From contig JAHOYX010000049.1 of NCBI GenBank assembly GCA_019038705.1, positions 1 to 35,067 of the forward strand: a stretch of DNA of 35,067 nucleotides, given 5' to 3'. Every line of letters begins with the position of its first letter. The first letter of the stretch is position 1. Shown piece after piece: positions 31,521 to 35,067 of this stretch. The DNA comes from Spirochaetales bacterium. Its GTDB lineage: Bacteria > Spirochaetota > Spirochaetia > DSM-27196 > SLST01. The notes under the pieces are model-generated. The model saw only the letters and a list, made by a program, of their open reading frames with translations, had not been told where the DNA came from and did no database searches. The position numbers and the translations under genes were made by a program.

Positions 31521-32342
31521 ATGCCCCATACCACGAATGATGAAGTGCGGACAGCGGTCCGTGATCGATACAGGAAGGCGGCCACGGCTTCGCAGAGCTG
31601 CTGCGGCGGGGCAGATTCGGGCAGCGCATCGTGCGGATGCGGGTCTTCGCAGAAGAGCACCGACATCGGGTACACGGCGATCGAACTGGCAGCGCTTCCG
31701 GAGGGCGCAGATCTTGCGCTGGGCTGTGGCAACCCGACCGCGCTTGCCGGCATCACGGCCGGCGAGACCGTTCTTGACCTCGGTTCGGGAGGTGGAATCG
31801 ACTGTTTCCTTGCCTCCAAGCGGGTCGGTCCGACCGGGAAGGTCATCGGAATCGACATGACTGCAGAGATGATCTCAAAGGCCCGAGCGAATGCCGTGCG
31901 TGGTGGCTACGACAGCGTGGAGTTTCGCCTCGGTGAAATTGAGAACATTCCGGTGGCCGACTCTTCAGTCGATCTGATCATCTCCAACTGCGTGATCAAC
32001 CTCTCTCCGGACAAGGGCCGGGTGTTCGCGGAGGCATTTCGGGTCTTGAAGCCCGGCGGCCGTCTGATGATCTCCGACCCGGTCCTCCTGAAACCATTGC
32101 CGGAGGACCTGAAGGACAATGTCGCATTATTGACCGGCTGTATCGCCGGGGCGATGGTGAAGGAAGAGTACCTCGCCGAGATCCGCAATGCCGGATTCGA
32201 GAACGTCAGGGTGGAGCGGGAATCGCAGTACGCCAAGCCCGAACACCTTTCCTCCCTGGCCGTGGAAGCAGGCATATCCGCCGAGACTGTCGCGCTGGTC
32301 GCAGAGAGCGTCGCCTCGGTCGCGATATTCGCCCGGAAATAG
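31521..32342 (+). CDS. arsM: Arsenite S-adenosylmethionine methyltransferase
   Basis: Methylates trivalent arsenic to mono-, di- and trimethylated forms using SAM. The 273-residue enzyme has SAM motif VLDLGSGGGIDCF (84-96), IDMTAEM and the family run SNCVINLSPDKGRVFAEAFRVLKPGG. Cys157 (SNC) and Cys207 (TGCIAGA) are 50 residues apart, as in characterised ArsM. Further cysteines are Cys27-Cys28, Cys38, Cys40 and Cys69. AAGGAAG lies before the ATG. Downstream the intergenic region holds three copies of the dispersed repeat before acr3. Confidence 0.94.
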   Translation: MPHTTNDEVRTAVRDRYRKAATASQSCCGGADSGSASCGCGSSQKSTDIGYTAIELAALPEGADLALGCGNPTALAGITAGETVLDLGSGGGIDCFLASKRVGPTGKVIGIDMTAEMISKARANAVRGGYDSVEFRLGEIENIPVADSSVDLIISNCVINLSPDKGRVFAEAFRVLKPGGRLMISDPVLLKPLPEDLKDNVALLTGCIAGAMVKEEYLAEIRNAGFENVRVERESQYAKPEHLSSLAVEAGISAETVALVAESVASVAIFARK

Positions 32343-32360
32343 CGAGCTCATCCGACTGGT

Positions 32361-32372
32361 GGGGACGGAGGA
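32361..32372 (-). repeat. Dispersed 12-mer copy (arsM-acr3 intergenic, first)
   Basis: Exact GGGGACGGAGGA on the plus strand, 18 bases after the arsM stop. Confidence 0.88.
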
Positions 32373-32382
32373 TGCGGGATCA

Positions 32383-32393
32383 GGGACGGAGGA
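32383..32393 (-). repeat. Dispersed repeat copy, 11 of 12 (arsM-acr3 intergenic, second)
   Basis: GGGACGGAGGA on the plus strand preceded by A instead of G, 22 bases after the first copy start. Confidence 0.8.
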
Positions 32394-32402
32394 CTCACAA
32401 TT

Positions 32403-32424
32403 GGGGACGATTGGGGACGGAGGA
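32403..32424 (-). repeat. Truncated plus full dispersed repeat before acr3
   Basis: TTGGGGACGA is immediately followed by TTGGGGACGGAGGA, so a truncated copy (32403-32410) abuts the full copy (32413-32424). The GGAGG of the full copy is the ribosome-binding site for the ATG at 32428. Confidence 0.85.
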
Positions 32425-32427
32425 TTC

Positions 32428-33486
32428 ATGAGTGACCACAACCCGACTGGACTCGGGATTTTTGATCGATACCTCTCCCTGTGGGTAGCGCTGTGCATTG
32501 GCGCGGGCGTTGCCATCGGCGTGTTTCTCCCGATCATCCCCGAGACGCTCACCAAGCTCGAGTACGCGCGGGTTTCCATCCCGGTTGCGGTCCTGATCTG
32601 GCTCATGATCTATCCCATGATGCTCAAGATCGATTTTTCGAGCATCAGGAACGCAGGCAGAAAGCCGAAAGGGCTCGTCGTCACGCTGGTGATGAACTGG
32701 CTCATCAAACCGTTCACGATGTACGGGATTTCCTGGTTCTTCCTGAAAGTGATCTTCGCACCGCTCCTCCCGCCGGAGATCAGCACCGAGTACATCGCCG
32801 GGGCGGTGCTGCTCGGCGCAGCTCCGTGCACGGCAATGGTGTTTGTGTGGAGCTACCTCACGCGTGGAGACGCCGGGTACACCCTGATCCAGGTCGCAAT
32901 CAACGATCTGGTGCTGATATTTGCCTATGCACCCATCGTCGTGCTCCTGCTCTCAATCGGGGATCTTTCGGTGCCGGCGGACACTGTACTGCTCTCCGTC
33001 GGCCTCTTTGTCGTGGTACCGCTTGCCGTCGGATGGCTGTCGCGGATCGCGCTTGTCAAACGAAAGGGAGAGCAATGGTTCACGGCTTTCACGCACCGAG
33101 CCGGCAAAATCACGCCCATCGGGCTGTTGTTGACACTCGTGATCATCTTCTCGTTCCAGGGCCGAACGATTATCGACAATACTCTCCACATCCTGCTGAT
33201 CGCAGTCCCGCTCGTTATCCAGACCTTTCTGATTTTCTGGATCACCTATCTCTGGGCGCGGGCATGGAAGGTTGAGCATTGCGTGGCCGCTCCGGCCGGA
33301 ATGATCGGCGCCAGCAACTTCTTTGAACTCGCGGTCGCCGTTGCAATCAGCCTGTTCGGGCTTTCCTCCGGAGCCGCCCTCGCAACGGTTGTCGGGGTCC
33401 TTGTGGAAGTGCCGGTAATGCTTACACTTGTTCGCATCGCCAATCGAACCCGAAGGTGGTGGCCGACGGACCTGCGGTGCGATTGA
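32428..33486 (+). CDS. acr3: Arsenite efflux transporter, ACR3 family
   Basis: Membrane antiporter exporting arsenite. The 352-residue product has about ten hydrophobic helices, starting at ~17-36 and ~47-65. The conserved cysteine is in the motif GAAPCTAMVFVWSYLTRGD (Cys134), with NDLVLIFAYAP and MIGASNFFELAVAVA holding the conserved glutamate. The ATG at 32428 is chosen because the repeat-derived GGAGG lies four bases upstream. The frame stays open through the repeat array, where the repeats would be read as GTED and GDGG. It completes the arsM resistance operon. Confidence 0.94.
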   Translation: MSDHNPTGLGIFDRYLSLWVALCIGAGVAIGVFLPIIPETLTKLEYARVSIPVAVLIWLMIYPMMLKIDFSSIRNAGRKPKGLVVTLVMNWLIKPFTMYGISWFFLKVIFAPLLPPEISTEYIAGAVLLGAAPCTAMVFVWSYLTRGDAGYTLIQVAINDLVLIFAYAPIVVLLLSIGDLSVPADTVLLSVGLFVVVPLAVGWLSRIALVKRKGEQWFTAFTHRAGKITPIGLLLTLVIIFSFQGRTIIDNTLHILLIAVPLVIQTFLIFWITYLWARAWKVEHCVAAPAGMIGASNFFELAVAVAISLFGLSSGAALATVVGVLVEVPVMLTLVRIANRTRRWWPTDLRCD

Positions 33487-33558
33487 CAGGGACACGGGAG
33501 CGACAAACGGAGAGCTACTCTCATGAAAGGCAATTATCCAGTCGGACAGGAGTGATTT

Positions 33559-34566
33559 ATGACACTGGAGCAGGAGCAGTATTCTCGATTCTTCATCGTG
33601 AGGGAAATGATGGAGACGGCCGATGTCATCCGTCAGTTCGATGTTCAACGCGCCCTGGACTATGCGCCGACCGAGAGCAGGATACTCCTCACCGGGGAAG
33701 GATCGTCTCGACTCTTCCCCGCCAAGCGCGCCATCACGGCGGGAATGATGGCGGGGTACGATCAGGTCCTCGTGACCGAAGGGGCAACCCAGGCCGCCGA
33801 GTGTCGGCTTGATAGGTACGAGGTCTACGCGGCGTCAAACTCGGGACGAACTGCCGAGGTCGTGCGGCTGATTCGGCATTGCCGGGACGCTGCGCCATCG
33901 GTTCGGGTGACCGCGGTTGTGGCGAACGGGGCATCACCCGTTGCGGAGATGGCCGACCGTGCGTTCGTCCTGGACTGCGGCCGGGAGCAGGCCGTTGCGG
34001 CCACAAAGTCGGTCGTGGAGCAGGCGCTCTTCTACCACGTTATCCTTGCCGATGCGAACGGCGGCGACGCCGTAGACCTGGCATCGCTCTCAGCAGCATT
34101 CCGTGAGGTCCTCACGACACCGATTCCCGCCGAGATTGTCAGGATGGCGGTTGCCGCACCGGTGATCTACTTCGCGGGCAGGACCGATGGCGTGGCCGAA
34201 GAGCTGACCCTCAAGACCAACGAGATCACGCGAAAGAAATCGGACTATCTGGAAGGCACCTACGCTGTTCACGGCATCGAAGAGGTCATGGAACCGAACG
34301 AGATACTCGTCCTCATTGATCCATTCCCGGACGAGGAAGCAAAGATTGCTGAGGTTCTCACCGATGGAGTCGGTCTGTCGGTCATCAGCATCGCGGCGCG
34401 TGAGACCAGATTTCCAACCATCACCATTCCGCACCTCGCCGGCCTGGGCCCCTACCTTCAGCTGGCCGCAGGATGGAATCTGCTCGTTGAGATCGGCATT
34501 GCCGCGAGCATCAATCTGGACAAGCCGGCCCGCGCCCGAAAGGTTGGGAACGAGTTCAGCGGATGA
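33559..34566 (+). CDS. SIS-domain sugar-phosphate protein (GlmS isomerase-domain-like)
   Basis: A 335-residue protein with two sugar isomerase (SIS) domains and no glutaminase domain. The first has TGEGSSRLFPAKRAI and ASNSGRTAEVVRLI (the Ser/Thr phosphosugar loop) and VAATKSVVEQALF, and the second has VIYFAGRTDGVAEELTLKTNEITRKKSDYLEGTYAVHG. This is like the isomerase half of GlmS, and like AgaS/FrlB-type deglycases or isomerases. The exact phosphosugar substrate is unknown. AGGAG lies seven bases before the ATG. A perfect GAGAG-CTA-CTCTC inverted repeat (33511-33523) lies in the upstream gap after acr3. Confidence 0.85.
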   Translation: MTLEQEQYSRFFIVREMMETADVIRQFDVQRALDYAPTESRILLTGEGSSRLFPAKRAITAGMMAGYDQVLVTEGATQAAECRLDRYEVYAASNSGRTAEVVRLIRHCRDAAPSVRVTAVVANGASPVAEMADRAFVLDCGREQAVAATKSVVEQALFYHVILADANGGDAVDLASLSAAFREVLTTPIPAEIVRMAVAAPVIYFAGRTDGVAEELTLKTNEITRKKSDYLEGTYAVHGIEEVMEPNEILVLIDPFPDEEAKIAEVLTDGVGLSVISIAARETRFPTITIPHLAGLGPYLQLAAGWNLLVEIGIAASINLDKPARARKVGNEFSG

Positions 34567-34738
34567 CCTGGACGGGGGAAGGCCTGGTGGAAGCCTGCGT
34601 TCGGGCGGCACGTACCCCGGGGGGAGCGGCATCCACATACTCTTGGATTGGCCCACGCGAACAGGTGATTGAATACAACTTGACCACCGTCCGCGATCGC
34701 GATTCAATTCGATATCGATCTAATTCTGGAGGCGACAC

Positions 34739-35067
34739 ATGCGCATAGAGCAAAAACTGACATCGCTGGGCATTTCACTCCCGGATCCCGTTGAGGCGAA
34801 GGGGAATTACGCTCCGTGGGTGCTGCACGGGGATCTACTCTATCTCTCGGGCGTCGGAGGGTCGTCCCCTCTGTTCGGAAAGGTTGGCGACACGGTCACC
34901 GTTGAGGAAGGCTACAAGCTCGCCCGCGAGGCTGCATTGAACCATATAGCGGCAATGAAGGCAGCGTTGGGAGACCTGGATCGGGTGGAACGAATCGTAC
35001 GCGTCGTCGGCTATGTCAACTCTACTCCCGGGTTCACGGACCATCCTGCAGTCATAAACGGGGTCAC
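34739..35067 (+). CDS. RidA-family (YjgF/YER057c/UK114) protein, 3' end outside window
   Basis: The first 109 residues of a RidA-like protein: GISLPDPVEAKGNYAPWVLHGDLLYLSGVGG, then EGYKLAREAALNHIAAMKAALGDLDRVERIVRVVGYVNSTPGFTDHP, which is typical of the longer RidA subgroup. RidA enzymes hydrolyse reactive enamine/imine intermediates from PLP enzymes. This subgroup lacks the standard C-terminal Arg check here because the sequence is cut. The ATG 34739-34741 has GGAGG seven bases upstream. The 172-base gap before it contains a weak TTGACC/TTCAAT promoter (34680-34708) and palindromes GCGATCGC and TCGATATCGA. Confidence 0.88.
   Translation, partial: MRIEQKLTSLGISLPDPVEAKGNYAPWVLHGDLLYLSGVGGSSPLFGKVGDTVTVEEGYKLAREAALNHIAAMKAALGDLDRVERIVRVVGYVNSTPGFTDHPAVINGV

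Noticed and set aside
34563-34748. 61-codon frame between the SIS and RidA genes
   Set aside because: It overlaps both neighbours, has no ribosome-binding site or recognisable protein features, and RidA has its own GGAGG.
1-35067. CRISPR arrays, tRNA or rRNA genes, insertion sequences, prophage genes
   Set aside because: No regularly spaced direct repeats, transposase or integrase proteins, or recognisable tRNA/rRNA sequences were found on either strand by eye.

Overview
The window is a gene-dense (about 37 protein genes, no gene-free stretch above 300 bases), GC-rich bacterial chromosome segment. The best guess is a free-living, Spirochaetota-like organism. The hints are a 521-residue protein that looks like the spirochaete-restricted DUF5312 family, a FecR-like/TPR periplasmic protein, an atypical Gly/Lys phosphofructokinase of the kind known from spirochaetes and trypanosomes, and loose lipoprotein signals. 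This assignment rests on recalled protein families, not on a search. No tRNA, rRNA, CRISPR array, prophage or insertion sequence was seen.

Layout. 1-3106: end of a class III aminotransferase (ArgD-like), argG and pgi. 3103-4383 (minus): FecR/TPR periplasmic protein and a small membrane protein. 4454-6369: alpha/beta hydrolase and a class I/II aminotransferase. 6345-9020: divergent pepD and serC. 9008-10038 (minus): two-gene ABC-type unit. 10061-10269: an orphan structured small transcript with its own promoter and terminator. 10268-13176 (minus): lipoprotein hydrolase and pfkA. 13289-16882: GAF/degenerate GGDEF/EAL c-di-GMP protein with an unknown partner gene. 16896-18686: galE, then a small cysteine protein overlapping a lipoprotein gene. 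18771-24387: a rightward run of six genes: unknown protein, hflX, LolD-like ATPase, two FtsX-like permeases and ogt, the last five overlapping or nearly so. 24409-28867: DUF5312-like protein, an aminotransferase, and a minus-strand operon of a TIGR01212-type radical SAM protein with a small unknown protein. 28984-31188: acetamidase/formamidase and an orphan solute-binding lipoprotein. 31242-33486: arsenic operon (AbrB-like protein, arsM, acr3) behind a promoter overlapped by 9-bp GAATATTC repeats. 33559-35067: SIS-domain protein and the start of a RidA-family gene.

Three patterns cut across the genes. First, an exact 12-mer, TCCTCCGTCCCC, occurs 11 times on either strand (plus one 11/12 copy) where about 0.004 would be expected by chance. 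Copies lie in all three coding frames, as in-frame tandem pairs in two genes, and as a cluster between arsM and acr3 that supplies the acr3 ribosome-binding site. Second, several genes (pfkA, galE, the DUF5312-like gene, the 26081 aminotransferase, the radical SAM gene, the solute-binding gene and probably others) have a near-consensus -35/-10 promoter whose -10 box ends only 6-8 bases before the start codon and have no Shine-Dalgarno sequence, so leaderless mRNA is predicted. Third, the 10061-10269 transcript contains a 24-codon ORF, stacked hairpins and a terminator whose 5' arm is identical to the 5' arm of an upstream hairpin, giving mutually exclusive folds, yet there is no downstream gene for it to control.
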